Positions 36,083 to 45,031 of a stretch of 52,713 bases of DNA are shown here, one piece after another. The translations under genes were made by a program, and so were the position numbers. The first letter of the stretch is position 1, and every line of letters starts with the position of its first letter. The DNA comes from Bacteroidota bacterium (GTDB lineage: Bacteria > Bacteroidota > Bacteroidia > Bacteroidales > FEN-979). The notes under the pieces are model-generated. The model was not told the origin of the DNA. It did no database searches and saw nothing but the letters and a program-made list of their open reading frames with translations. The stretch spans positions 1 to 52,713 of the forward strand of contig JAPLDH010000062.1 of NCBI GenBank assembly GCA_026391355.1, written 5' to 3'.

Positions 36083-38197
36083 CTACTCCAGTTTCATTCC
36101 CAGGTTAAAGAATACGAACGACCAAAGGTCGGTGGATTCTTCAATCTGCTTTGAGGTCGGGGTTCCGGCGCCATGGCCGGCTTTGATTTCAATACGCACA
36201 AGCATTGGGTTCTGCCCATTATTTGCCTCTTGAAGGGTAGCCATGAATTTAAAAGTATGCGCCGGTACAACCCGGTCATCATGGTCTGCTGTGAATGCCA
36301 GTGTTGCCGGATAGTTCACCCCTTTCTTCAGGTTGTGCAGCGGGGAATATTTAATGAGATAATTAAACCCATCCATTGTTTCACTGGAGCCATAATCGCT
36401 CTTCCAACTATACCCGATGGTAAACTTATGATATCTCAACATATCAAATAGCCCAACCTGGGGAATGGCAACCTTGAAAAGGTCGGGACGCTGTGTCATA
36501 CATGCACCCACGAGCAACCCTCCATTGGAACCGCCAAGAATGGCCAGCTTAGCCGGCGATGTATAATTTTCTGAGATCAGGTATTCAGCAGCGGCGATAA
36601 AATCGTCGAAAACATTCTGCTTCTTCTCCTTAATCCCTGCCTTGTGCCAGTTTTCTCCATATTCCCCTCCTCCACGAAGGTTTGGAACTGCATAGATACC
36701 ACCATTTTCAAGAAATACGGTACGGCTTACATTGAACACAGGAGTCATATTTACATTGAACCCGCCATAACCGTAAAGCAGGGTCGGATTCTGACCATTG
36801 AGTTTTAACCCTTTCTTGTAAACAAGAAACATGGTAATGGAAGTGCGATCCCTGGTCAGATAGCTCACCTGCTTAGCTTCATAAAGGTCGGGATTGAAAT
36901 CGATCTCTGGCCTGGTATATACTGTTGAAGTATTGGTAGTAACCTCATATTTGAAAACAGTGGTGGGGTACCGGAACGTGGAATACCCGTAAAATGCAAT
37001 ATTGTCACCCTTTCTTCCATTAAACCCACTAAAGGTACCCAAACCCGGGAGATGGATCTCCTCCAGGAATTTTCCATTCATGTCATAAACATAGGCCCTG
37101 CTCATTGCAAATTGCATATACTCTGAGATGATCTTGTTCCCTGCAATATCTACCGACTGAAGAACATCTTCACGTTCTGGTATGATGATTTTCCAGTTCC
37201 CCGGTAATGGTTTCATTGGATCGATCAATACTAGTTTCTTTTTGGGTGCCAGGTAATTGGTTACCACCAATAGTTTATCGTCGAGGTTATCGATTATGCT
37301 GTATTCATTATCAAACCCTTCGATAATCGCCGTAAAGGGAATTTCTTTTTTCTTCAGGTCCTTATAATACAAGGCATTTCCGCTTGTCGATTCCGATTCA
37401 TAAAGGATCAGAAACCGCTCGTCATCCGTAATGTTTATACGATACCTGCGTAAAGGAAAATTCCTGTTTTCATAAATCAACTGATCTGCTTGTTGATCAG
37501 TTCCCACTTTATGAAACCAAATGGTTTGATTTGCATTTTTCTCACTTAACTCTCCTCCGTGTGTTGGTTCAGGAAACCGGTTATAATAAAAACCATCTCC
37601 CTTCCATGCAATACCCGGAAATTTCACCCATTGCAGATGCTCGGGAAGAATCTTTTGTGTCTCAATTTCCATAATATAGACTTCATTCCAATCAGAACCG
37701 CTGTGTGAGATACTGTAGGCCAGAAACTTTCCATCATGGGAAACCTTTACAGAGGAAAGGGCAATCGTTCCATCGGTCGATAACTTGTTTGGATCCAGTA
37801 AAATATTAGGTTCCCCCTGCAACCCTTTGCGAAAATAAAGTACATACTGGTTCTGCAAACCATCGTTCTTAAAGAAAAAATAGTAGGGACCTTCATGGAA
37901 CGGCACCCGCAACTTCGGATAATTCCAGATTTTTGTTAACTGTTCCCGGATCTTTTCACGAAAAGGAATTTTGGAGAGATAGTCAAAAGTTACCGAATTC
38001 TGAGCCTGGATCCAGTTAGCGGTCTCTTTGCTGGTGTCATTTTCAAGCCACCTGTAAGGATCATGTATTTTGACCCCAAAATAGGTATTTACCGTATCGA
38101 CTTTCCTGGTAACCGGGTACTTAACAGTGTAACTTTGCTTGCAACTGATCACGAAGAAAAGTGCAGAAATTACTGCAAGAATGTAAAGTTTTTTCAT
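36083..38197 (-). CDS. Prolyl oligopeptidase (S9A) lipoprotein
   Basis: 704 residues. The N-terminus is a lipoprotein signal (ILAVISALFFVISC, acylated Cys19). A seven-bladed propeller region follows (about 75-430, with DPYRWLENDTS before it). The alpha/beta-hydrolase domain has LAILGGSNGGLLVGA with Ser557, TADHDDRVVP with the catalytic Asp near 640, and GHGAGTP with His675. The family cleaves short peptides after proline. Length and triad are complete. The lipobox places it in the periplasm or outer membrane, where it would process imported peptides. It follows hutU on the same strand and is separated by 142 bases that include a partial promoter. Confidence 0.93.
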   Translation of the reverse strand: MKKLYILAVISALFFVISCKQSYTVKYPVTRKVDTVNTYFGVKIHDPYRWLENDTSKETANWIQAQNSVTFDYLSKIPFREKIREQLTKIWNYPKLRVPFHEGPYYFFFKNDGLQNQYVLYFRKGLQGEPNILLDPNKLSTDGTIALSSVKVSHDGKFLAYSISHSGSDWNEVYIMEIETQKILPEHLQWVKFPGIAWKGDGFYYNRFPEPTHGGELSEKNANQTIWFHKVGTDQQADQLIYENRNFPLRRYRINITDDERFLILYESESTSGNALYYKDLKKKEIPFTAIIEGFDNEYSIIDNLDDKLLVVTNYLAPKKKLVLIDPMKPLPGNWKIIIPEREDVLQSVDIAGNKIISEYMQFAMSRAYVYDMNGKFLEEIHLPGLGTFSGFNGRKGDNIAFYGYSTFRYPTTVFKYEVTTNTSTVYTRPEIDFNPDLYEAKQVSYLTRDRTSITMFLVYKKGLKLNGQNPTLLYGYGGFNVNMTPVFNVSRTVFLENGGIYAVPNLRGGGEYGENWHKAGIKEKKQNVFDDFIAAAEYLISENYTSPAKLAILGGSNGGLLVGACMTQRPDLFKVAIPQVGLFDMLRYHKFTIGYSWKSDYGSSETMDGFNYLIKYSPLHNLKKGVNYPATLAFTADHDDRVVPAHTFKFMATLQEANNGQNPMLVRIEIKAGHGAGTPTSKQIEESTDLWSFVFFNLGMKLE

Positions 38198-38259
38198 AGA
38201 CTGGACATTTACTATTCGTTAACAGATGTATATATTTAGACTTAAGAGAGTATTTTTTG

Positions 38260-38290
38260 TAAAGTTATAGGTTTCCGGAAACAAAAACAA
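38260..38290 (-). promoter_or_regulatory. Possible promoter for the S9 peptidase
   Basis: On the minus strand TTG (38290-38288) is followed after 20 bases by TAACTTTA (38267-38260), which matches the consensus except for the last base. It would leave a leader of about 56 bases. Confidence 0.35.
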
Positions 38291-38339
38291 AAGAATTTAC
38301 CGGGAAGGGGAAATTTTTTCTGACTGAAGAGGTAAGCCG

Positions 38340-40340
38340 TTAAAAAAGTTGGTTTATTACTTCATCGTCAACCATATTTGGCAGAGTAACTTTCAGATTT
38401 GGCTCTGCAATCATGGCTCTGTTGATGGCAAACACAGCTTCATGGTTCCGGGCCCAGGCGCGACGGGCAATTCCGTTGTTCACATCCCAGTGAAGCATGG
38501 AGTGTAATCTCCGGTCTGCATCAGAAGAACCATCGAGCACCATCCCAAATCCGCCATTGATAACTTCCCCCCAACCTACTCCGCCGCCATTATGGATCGA
38601 AACCCAGGTAGCCCCGCGAAAGCCATCGCCGATCACATTCTGAACAGCCATGTCGGCTGTGAAACTTGAACCGTCGTATATATTGGAAGTTTCCCTGTAT
38701 GGAGAATCCGTACCCGACACATCGTGATGATCCCGTCCGAGGACGACAGGAGCTTTGATCTTTCCCGATCTTATCGCATCGTTGAAAGCGGCAGCGATTT
38801 GTGTTCTTCCGTCACAGTCGGCATAAAGGATCCTTGCCTGTGAACCAACAACCATCTTGTTTTTTCCCGCTTCCCTGATCCAGTGTATATTATCTTTCAT
38901 CTGGATCATGATTTCTGCGGGTGATTTTGCTGCCAGTTTCTCAAGAATATTGCATGCGATCAGGTCGGTGGTTGTAAGGTCGTCAGGATCACCGGAAGTA
39001 CATACCCAGCGAAAAGGTCCGAAACCATAGTCAAAATAAAGCGGACCCATAATATCCTGAACATAGGAAGGGTAACTGAAAGAGCCATCAGAATTCAAAA
39101 CATCGGCACCGGCTCGTCCGGCTTCCAGCAGGAATGCATTGCCGTAATCCCAAAAATACATACCATTTTCAGCCAGTTTATTGATTGCTGCAACCTGTCG
39201 GATCAGTGACTTTCTCACCTCTTGCTTAAAACGTTCCGGATCCCTGATCATCATTTCATTGGATTCCTCAAGACTCAACCCGGCAGGATAATAACCTCCT
39301 GCCCAGGGATTATGCAATGAGGTCTGGTCAGAACCCAGTTCCACTTTTATTTTTTCCGCTGCAAGTTTTTCCCACAGATCCACGATGTTTCCCTGATATG
39401 CAAACGCAATGGCTTCTTTGTTCTCTTTTGCCTCGCTGATCCGCAGGGTCAGTTTATTAAGATCTTTATAAACCTCATCGACCCATCCTTGTTCAAACCT
39501 TTTTTGAACGGCTTTCGGATTGATCTCTGCAATTACTCCAATGGCTCCGGCTATGACTGACGCTTTGCCCTGCGCACCCGACATTCCTCCCAAGCCTGAA
39601 GTGACGAACACTTTTCCTGCAATATTTCCGTCAGAATGTCTGCGGGCCGCATTCATCACAGTAATTGTAGTACCATGCACAATCCCCTGCGGACCGATGT
39701 ACATGTATGAACCGGCAGTCATCTGCCCATACTGGGAAACCCCAAGTGCATTGAACCGCTCCCAATGGTCTGGACTTGAATAATTTGGAATGACCATACC
39801 ATTGGTGACTACAACACGGGGAGCATCTTTATGCGATGGAAACAGCCCAAGGGGATGACCTGAATATATAACAAGTGTTTGTTCGCTGGTTATTTCCGAC
39901 AGGTATTTCATGGTAAGCAGGTATTGCGCCCAGTTCTGGAAAACCGCTCCGTTCCCGCCATAAGTGATCAGTTCATGCGGATGTTGTGCAACTGCAGGAT
40001 CGAGATTGTTCTGTATCATCAGCATAATGGCTGCAGCCTGGATTGTTTTCGCCGGATATTCAGTTATATTTCTTGCAAACATCCGGTAATCAGGCCGAAA
40101 ACGATACATGTAAATCCTGCCATATTTCTTCAATTCCTCTGCAAATTCGCGCGCAAGAATAGTATGATGTTTTTTATCAAAATAGCGCAAGGCGTTTTTA
40201 ATGGCCAGTTTTTTTTCCTCAACCGTAAGAATATCCTTCCTCACCGGTGCATGGTTAACCTCATTGTCATAACGGCAGGGTTCGGGCAGAAGATCAGGAA
40301 TACCCTGTAATATCTTCTTCTGAAAGGCGGTATTGTCCAT
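38340..40340 (-). CDS. hutU: Urocanate hydratase
   Basis: 666 residues, the longer form common in Bacteroidota (proteobacterial HutU is about 556). It converts urocanate to 4-imidazolone-5-propionate in histidine breakdown, using tightly bound NAD+. Recognisable blocks are ELITYGGNGAVFQNWAQYLLTMKYLSEI, TLVIYSGHPLGLFPSHKDAPR, MTAGSYMYIGPQGIVHGTT, VFVTSGLGGMSGAQ and ARILYADCDGRTQIA, plus the C-terminal VSIHNGGGVGWGEVINGGFGMVLDG. No other hut genes are in the window. A TACATTTG box on the minus strand at 40384-40377 sits about 37 bases before the ATG. Confidence 0.96.
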   Translation of the reverse strand: MDNTAFQKKILQGIPDLLPEPCRYDNEVNHAPVRKDILTVEEKKLAIKNALRYFDKKHHTILAREFAEELKKYGRIYMYRFRPDYRMFARNITEYPAKTIQAAAIMLMIQNNLDPAVAQHPHELITYGGNGAVFQNWAQYLLTMKYLSEITSEQTLVIYSGHPLGLFPSHKDAPRVVVTNGMVIPNYSSPDHWERFNALGVSQYGQMTAGSYMYIGPQGIVHGTTITVMNAARRHSDGNIAGKVFVTSGLGGMSGAQGKASVIAGAIGVIAEINPKAVQKRFEQGWVDEVYKDLNKLTLRISEAKENKEAIAFAYQGNIVDLWEKLAAEKIKVELGSDQTSLHNPWAGGYYPAGLSLEESNEMMIRDPERFKQEVRKSLIRQVAAINKLAENGMYFWDYGNAFLLEAGRAGADVLNSDGSFSYPSYVQDIMGPLYFDYGFGPFRWVCTSGDPDDLTTTDLIACNILEKLAAKSPAEIMIQMKDNIHWIREAGKNKMVVGSQARILYADCDGRTQIAAAFNDAIRSGKIKAPVVLGRDHHDVSGTDSPYRETSNIYDGSSFTADMAVQNVIGDGFRGATWVSIHNGGGVGWGEVINGGFGMVLDGSSDADRRLHSMLHWDVNNGIARRAWARNHEAVFAINRAMIAEPNLKVTLPNMVDDEVINQLF

Positions 40341-40376
40341 TTCTGTTAGTCTTTAACGCTTAAAAGATTCACTTTG

Positions 40377-40384
40377 CAAATGTA
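40377..40384 (-). promoter_or_regulatory. Possible -7 box for hutU
   Basis: The minus strand reads TACATTTG here, an exact TAnnTTTG match 37 bases before the hutU ATG. No TTG is seen at the expected upstream distance. Confidence 0.4.
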
Positions 40385-40468
40385 AATAGAAGAAGATGTT
40401 TTCTGATAAACCTGAGCAGTTAATTTTTTTCCTAATTTTACGTGACTTAGAATGAACGAAATATATAT

Positions 40469-41878
40469 ATGAAAAAGTTTTCCATATCAGCACTGACACT
40501 GGTCATCTTCAACCTGATACTGCTTCCTTCCGGCATCGCACAGCCAAATTCCAATAAGTACAAATCAAAACCCTGTTCTGATTCTTGCTGGCAATATGTT
40601 GGAACTCCTGGGTTCAGTGACGGTGTCGCAATCGGCACCTGCCTCACACTTGATTATTACGGCCACCCTTTTGTAGCGTTCGTTGATTATGAACATGGCA
40701 ATCATGCGTCAGTGATGATGTATGACGGTCAGACCTGGTCATATGTCGGCACGCCGGGGTTTACTGCCGGACCGGCAGATTACCTGTCTCTTAATTTCAA
40801 CTATAATGGAATCCCTTATCTTGCATTTCAGGATGCCAGTAATTCATGGAAAGCAAGCGTAATGAAATTCGATGGAACGAATTGGGTAGTTGTAGGAGTC
40901 CCCGGTATATCTTCAGGAGCTGCATCCTATACCAGTCTCTCTTTCGATAATTCACAATTGCCATATATAGCATACCAGGATAATGCTTACAACGGGAAAT
41001 TGTGCATCCGGAAATATACGGGTACCCTCTGGGTAACCATTGGAAACCCCGGTATTTCTGACGGGGTTGCTGATTATATTAATATGGTTGTCAGTTACAA
41101 CGGAACTCCTTATGTAGCCTATAAGGATTGGGCGAATGGTGGGGGGGCTACTGTCAGGAAGCTCGATGGGATAGAATGGAAGGTGGTGGGTATGCAGGGT
41201 TTCTCAGGGGGTACAGCCGACTACCTTAGCCTCAGGTTCGATTACAATGATCACCCCAATGTTGCTTATCAGGATGGCAGTAATGCAGGAAAAGCGACGG
41301 TAATGGCCTTCAAGGGCGGAAACTGGGTCAATGTAGGAATACCGGGATTCACACCTGACATGGCAGCATATACCAGTCTGGCAATGGGTTATCCTGATGA
41401 ACCCTATGTTGCATTTCAGGATTATTCTGATGACCTGAATGCAACCCTCATGAAATTTAATGGTACAACATGGGAAACAGTCGGTTCTCCGGGGTTTTCC
41501 GACGGACATGCCTATTCAACCAGTCTGGCAATCAATCCCAACGGTCTGCCTTATGTAGCCTATGCTGATTCGGTTCAGGGATTCAGGGTAGTGGTCATGA
41601 AATATGATTATGTACCTGAAAAGATCACCGATCCGAAAAGGTCAGAATTTTTCCTGTATCCTAACCCTGCAACCTCCTTGATAATACTCCATCTAAGCCA
41701 TTTTAACGGGGAAGTGTATTCCATTGAAATCTATGATGGTATGGGGCGAAAGATGACGGAACAACAAATAACCGGGGTAAAAACCCTGATAAATGTTGAG
41801 AATTATCCCTTCGGGATTTACTTTGTTAAAATCAGGACAGAGAGGGGAGACAGGGTTTTGAAGTTCTGCAAAGAGTAG
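40469..41878 (+). CDS. T9SS-secreted seven-repeat beta-propeller protein
   Basis: 469 residues with a signal peptide (ALTLVIFNLILLPSGIAQ). Seven consecutive repeats of about 49 residues (about 35-378) share the pattern VGxPGFSxGxAxYxSLxFxYNGxPYVAYQDxxNxxKATVMKFDGTxW. Seven such blades predict a closed beta-propeller. The C-terminus (about 390-469) is a type A T9SS sorting domain: SEFFLYPNPATSLIILHL ... YPFGIYFVKIRTERGDRVLKF. It is expected to be exported and displayed on the surface. No active-site residues are visible, so a binding role is more likely than catalysis. The stop is followed within a few bases by a 15-bp tandem array and then the convergent sigma factor gene. Confidence 0.85.
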   Translation: MKKFSISALTLVIFNLILLPSGIAQPNSNKYKSKPCSDSCWQYVGTPGFSDGVAIGTCLTLDYYGHPFVAFVDYEHGNHASVMMYDGQTWSYVGTPGFTAGPADYLSLNFNYNGIPYLAFQDASNSWKASVMKFDGTNWVVVGVPGISSGAASYTSLSFDNSQLPYIAYQDNAYNGKLCIRKYTGTLWVTIGNPGISDGVADYINMVVSYNGTPYVAYKDWANGGGATVRKLDGIEWKVVGMQGFSGGTADYLSLRFDYNDHPNVAYQDGSNAGKATVMAFKGGNWVNVGIPGFTPDMAAYTSLAMGYPDEPYVAFQDYSDDLNATLMKFNGTTWETVGSPGFSDGHAYSTSLAINPNGLPYVAYADSVQGFRVVVMKYDYVPEKITDPKRSEFFLYPNPATSLIILHLSHFNGEVYSIEIYDGMGRKMTEQQITGVKTLINVENYPFGIYFVKIRTERGDRVLKFCKE

Positions 41879-41882
41879 GCAT

Positions 41883-42014
41883 TGGTCATTGGTCATTCGC
41901 ATATTCGTCATTCGCATATTCGTCATTCGCATATTCGTCATTCGCATATTCGTCATTCGCATATTCGTCATTCGCATATTCGTCATTCGCATATTCGTCA
42001 TTCGCATATTCGTC
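41883..42014. repeat. Tandem array of eight perfect 15-bp units
   Basis: Two ATTGGTC heptads (from about 41881) lead into eight exact copies of ATTCGCATATTCGTC (41895-42014). The array occupies nearly all the space between the convergent 3' ends of the propeller gene and the sigma factor gene (stop at 42021). The unit length is a multiple of three and lacks stops on several frames, which explains spurious open frames on both strands. Confidence 0.92.
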
Positions 42015-42020
42015 ATTCCC

Positions 42021-42626
42021 TTATATTCTTTCCTCTGCTCCCTTAAGGATATTGTACAGGAACTCGCGAGCACGAAAAAGCTGTGCTTTTACCGTACCCA
42101 GAGGCAGATCAAGCTTTTCAGCGATTTCTTCGTAAGAATATTCTTCGAAATAACGCATTTCAATCATCAAGCGGTAATGGGGTTTTAATTTCTCGACTAC
42201 CTCCCTCATCAGCATCACCTTTTGTTTTGCTATTACTTTTTCATCAGGTCCGGGCAGGGTTGAGGGGAGGTTTGGAGGATAATTGTCAGTCTCATTTCCA
42301 TCCATATCCGTAATACGGGCAAACGTTATTCTCCTGCTTCTTTTCAGCCAGTCAATGCAGTTGTTGGTAGCAATTTTAAACAACCAGGTACTGAATGCAA
42401 ATTCTGAGGAATACTGGTCGAGGTTGCGAAAGGCTTTACCAAAAGCTTCGATGGTAAGATCTTCTGCATCCACCGGGTTATTGGTCAATTTCAGCAACAA
42501 AAAATAGAGTGAATCACGGTAGTTATTGAGCAACTCGGCAAAAGCCTTGCGTTCGCCTCTGACTGCCTGCTGGACAAGTACAATATCCCGTTGAGCTTTG
42601 GGCGTCAGATTTGGGTTTACTTCCAT
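42021..42626 (-). CDS. ECF RNA polymerase sigma factor (SigE-like)
   Basis: 201 residues. Region 2 has FAELLNNYRDSLYFLLLKLTNNPVDAEDLTIEAFGKAFRNL and YSSEFAFSTWLFKIATNNCIDWLKR. Region 4 has LKPHYRLMIEMRYFEEYSYEEIAEKLDLPLGTVKAQLFRAREFL, a full helix-turn-helix. The linker carries an Asn/Pro-rich segment (ETDNYPPNLPSTLPGPDEK). This type is common in Bacteroidota without a dedicated anti-sigma partner, and none is adjacent here. Its start overlaps the end of the glycosyltransferase gene by ten bases, so both are translated from one transcript. Its stop lies seven bases from the 15-bp repeat array. Confidence 0.94.
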   Translation of the reverse strand: MEVNPNLTPKAQRDIVLVQQAVRGERKAFAELLNNYRDSLYFLLLKLTNNPVDAEDLTIEAFGKAFRNLDQYSSEFAFSTWLFKIATNNCIDWLKRSRRITFARITDMDGNETDNYPPNLPSTLPGPDEKVIAKQKVMLMREVVEKLKPHYRLMIEMRYFEEYSYEEIAEKLDLPLGTVKAQLFRAREFLYNILKGAEERI

Positions 42627-43750
42627 TTAACCGGTTTGGAGATCAGATTCGAGACCAGGACTGAAGTATTGATGCAGAGAAAGATCAATTCAAACAAAGG
42701 AACAAACAACCAGATCTTTTTCTCTTTAAGACGCGACATGCAGCGCTTAAATACAAACATCTGGATGACCATTCTTACAAAAAATAACGACAAAACCGGG
42801 AGGATATTATAATCCATTATCAGCAGTAATGAAAACAAGAGGACGAAAAGCCATTGTGATACTGTAAAAGTTCCCAGCATAAGTTTGTGTTTAAACTTGT
42901 AGAACTGCCCGGTCGAAAGATGACGTTTCTTCTGGCGGATCCAGTAACTGAAGTTGGTTTTGGGTTCTGAAACCGTAAAACTTTCAGGCATCAGGCATAC
43001 CCGTGTATTAGTTTTATTGGCTACCCTGTTGATGAAGAGATCATCATCGCCCGAATCAATTGCGTAATGTGAAATGAATCCCTGGTTCTCATAAAACAGG
43101 GATTTCCTGTAGCCCATATTTCTGCCAACACCCATGTATGGCATTCCTGCCAGGGCAAATGAAAGGTACTGTATTGCTACTTGTGCAGTATCGAAACGGA
43201 TGAGCTTATTCAGGAATCCGGGCTTGTGCTCATAGGAACCATAACCGAGGACAATATCAACAGGTGAGGAGCATTGCTTTTGCATCTCCGAGATCCAGTT
43301 CTTTCCCCACGGTCTGCAATCCGCATCTGTAAGCAGCACAATCTCTTTTTTTGCAGATTTGATGCCGATTGACAGTGGAAATTTTTTCCCGGTAAAGAAA
43401 TTGAGGTTTTCACGGATCTCAACAATCTTGAGGTTCGGATATTGCTCAGCCATGTGCGCAAGAAGGAATGCACTGTCATCATCTGACGCATGGTTCACAA
43501 CAATCACCTCAAAATCAGGATAATCCTGCTCAAGGATGAAAGACAGGTTTTCTTTCAGATGGAAGTATTCATTCCGGGCACAGATGACGACCGAAACCCC
43601 CTTTTGACCAGGTTTGACGGGTTTCTCCTTCGACCATGCAAGCCTGAAGAAAATACACCAGTAGTATAAATTCAACAGGATGAACAGAAAGATAAAAATG
43701 AACAGAAGTATTGCCAAACCATCGATCTGGGGTACTGGAACCGGAGGCAT
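42617..43750 (-). CDS. Family 2 glycosyltransferase, membrane-bound
   Basis: 377 residues. An N-terminal membrane helix (LAILLFIFIFLFILLNLYYWCIFF) precedes a GT-A domain (about 45-275). The domain has VSVVICARNEYFHLKENLSFILEQDYPDFEVIVVNHASDDDS, then LLTDADCRPWGKNW with the metal-binding D-x-D. Two to three C-terminal helices follow (about 293-370: GTFTVSQWLFVLLFSLLLIMDYNIL, IWLFVPLFELIFLCINTSVLV). The layout resembles processive or lipid-linked synthases of the poly-N-acetylglucosamine/IcaA type, but the QxxRW motif is seen only loosely (RQKKRHLSTGQFYKFK). It probably makes a surface polysaccharide. It is coupled to the downstream sigma factor by a ten-base overlap. Confidence 0.87.
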   Translation of the reverse strand: MPPVPVPQIDGLAILLFIFIFLFILLNLYYWCIFFRLAWSKEKPVKPGQKGVSVVICARNEYFHLKENLSFILEQDYPDFEVIVVNHASDDDSAFLLAHMAEQYPNLKIVEIRENLNFFTGKKFPLSIGIKSAKKEIVLLTDADCRPWGKNWISEMQKQCSSPVDIVLGYGSYEHKPGFLNKLIRFDTAQVAIQYLSFALAGMPYMGVGRNMGYRKSLFYENQGFISHYAIDSGDDDLFINRVANKTNTRVCLMPESFTVSEPKTNFSYWIRQKKRHLSTGQFYKFKHKLMLGTFTVSQWLFVLLFSLLLIMDYNILPVLSLFFVRMVIQMFVFKRCMSRLKEKKIWLFVPLFELIFLCINTSVLVSNLISKPVKWK

Positions 43751-43876
43751 TTAAGACCATTTAAGAGATGAAAGGGCAAATTTATTCATATTAATTGAAT
43801 AAAAACTACCTTTACTGAAATTTCGGATCTGCTTCTTCCGTTACTTCACAAACCGCTGATATTCACCATTACCGAA

Positions 43877-45007
43877 ATGAAATTTACACTAAAAGGTCGT
43901 GATCAGACTTCTTCCGCCCGGGCAGGAATTCTGGTTACTGATCATGGTAAAGTTGAGACACCCGCTTTCATGCCGGTAGGAACTGCAGGCGCTGTAAAAT
44001 GCCTGCACATGAAGGAGCTGAGGGAGGATATCAAGGCGCAGATTTTATTGGGAAATACCTATCATTTATACCTGCGTCCTGGTGTTGATGTGGTGGCAAA
44101 AGCCGGTGGTATTCATAAGTTCAATGGATGGAGCAGACCCATCCTGACCGATAGCGGAGGATTCCAGATCTATTCGATGACCGATATCCGGAAATTCACA
44201 GAAGACGGAGTTGTGTTTCAATCACATATCGACGGATCAAAACATTATTTCACGCCCGAAAAAGCAATCGATGTGCAACGTTCATTGGGAGCCGATATTA
44301 TCATGGCCTTCGACGAATGTACTCCCTATCCGTGTGATTATAACTATGCACGGAATTCGATGGAAATAACACACCGCTGGTTACAAAGGTGCGTCAGCAG
44401 TTTTGAAGAAAAAAGCTGTCCACACGGTTATTCACAAGCTCTTTTCCCCATCGTTCAGGGAAGTGTGTACAGTGACCTCAGAAGTCAATCTGCCGGATTT
44501 ATTTCCGGTATGAATGCCCCGGGAAATGCCATCGGAGGCCTTTCGGTAGGTGAACCTGCCATGATGATGTATGAGATGACAGATCTTGTTTGCCGGATAC
44601 TTCCGATAGAAAAACCACGTTATTTGATGGGTGTGGGAACACCGGCAAACATCCTCGAAAGCATCAGCCTGGGGATCGACATGTTCGACTGTGTGATACC
44701 CACACGGAATGGCCGGAACGGGATGCTTTTCACCCGCAACGGGATCATCAATATTAAAAATGAGAAGTGGAAAGAGGATTTTACCCCGCTTGAAGAAGAT
44801 GGCGAAGTTTATACAGATATGGAATACTCAAAAGCCTATGTCAGGCATTTATTCATCTCAAAAGAAACGCTGGGTCCGATGATCGCTACAACGCATAATC
44901 TAGGATTTTATATCTGGCTGATGGCAGAATCACAGCGACAAATACTAAACGGTACATTCTCCGTATGGAAATCACAGATGGTCAAACAATTGATGAAAAG
45001 GATCTGA
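43877..45007 (+). CDS. tgt: tRNA-guanine transglycosylase
   Basis: 376 residues. Tgt exchanges guanine-34 for preQ1 in tRNAs with GUN anticodons. Visible motifs: FMPVGTAGAVKCLHMKELRE, QILLGNTYHLYLRPG, RPILTDSGGFQIYSM with the catalytic aspartate, DIIMAFDECTPYPCDY, GNAIGGLSVGEP, YLMGVGTPANILE and MFDCVIPTRNGRNGMLFT. The zinc site near the C-terminus is changed. Where E. coli has three cysteines (CxCxxC), this protein has EEDGEVYTDMEYS; the later histidine (TTHNLGFY) remains. The same loss is recalled for Bacteroides Tgt, so the gene is probably active. The lptF/G gene begins within 25 bases, forming a likely operon. Confidence 0.96.
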   Translation: MKFTLKGRDQTSSARAGILVTDHGKVETPAFMPVGTAGAVKCLHMKELREDIKAQILLGNTYHLYLRPGVDVVAKAGGIHKFNGWSRPILTDSGGFQIYSMTDIRKFTEDGVVFQSHIDGSKHYFTPEKAIDVQRSLGADIIMAFDECTPYPCDYNYARNSMEITHRWLQRCVSSFEEKSCPHGYSQALFPIVQGSVYSDLRSQSAGFISGMNAPGNAIGGLSVGEPAMMMYEMTDLVCRILPIEKPRYLMGVGTPANILESISLGIDMFDCVIPTRNGRNGMLFTRNGIINIKNEKWKEDFTPLEEDGEVYTDMEYSKAYVRHLFISKETLGPMIATTHNLGFYIWLMAESQRQILNGTFSVWKSQMVKQLMKRI

Positions 45008-45031
45008 CGATAAATGATTGAACACCGGTAT

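Noticed and set aside
36083-38197. S9 peptidase as fourth member of the sigma/CHAT operon
   Set aside because: It is separated from the sigma gene by 77 bases, has its own possible promoter and a complete unrelated function; linkage is not supported.
41883-42014. Possible CRISPR array
   Set aside because: The units are 15 bp, directly contiguous and have no spacers; no cas genes are nearby.
41693-42188. Open frames of repeated MTNMR or VIRIF residues on both strands over the 15-bp array
   Set aside because: They arise from the 15-bp unit being a multiple of three without stops; they have no start context and overlap real gene ends.
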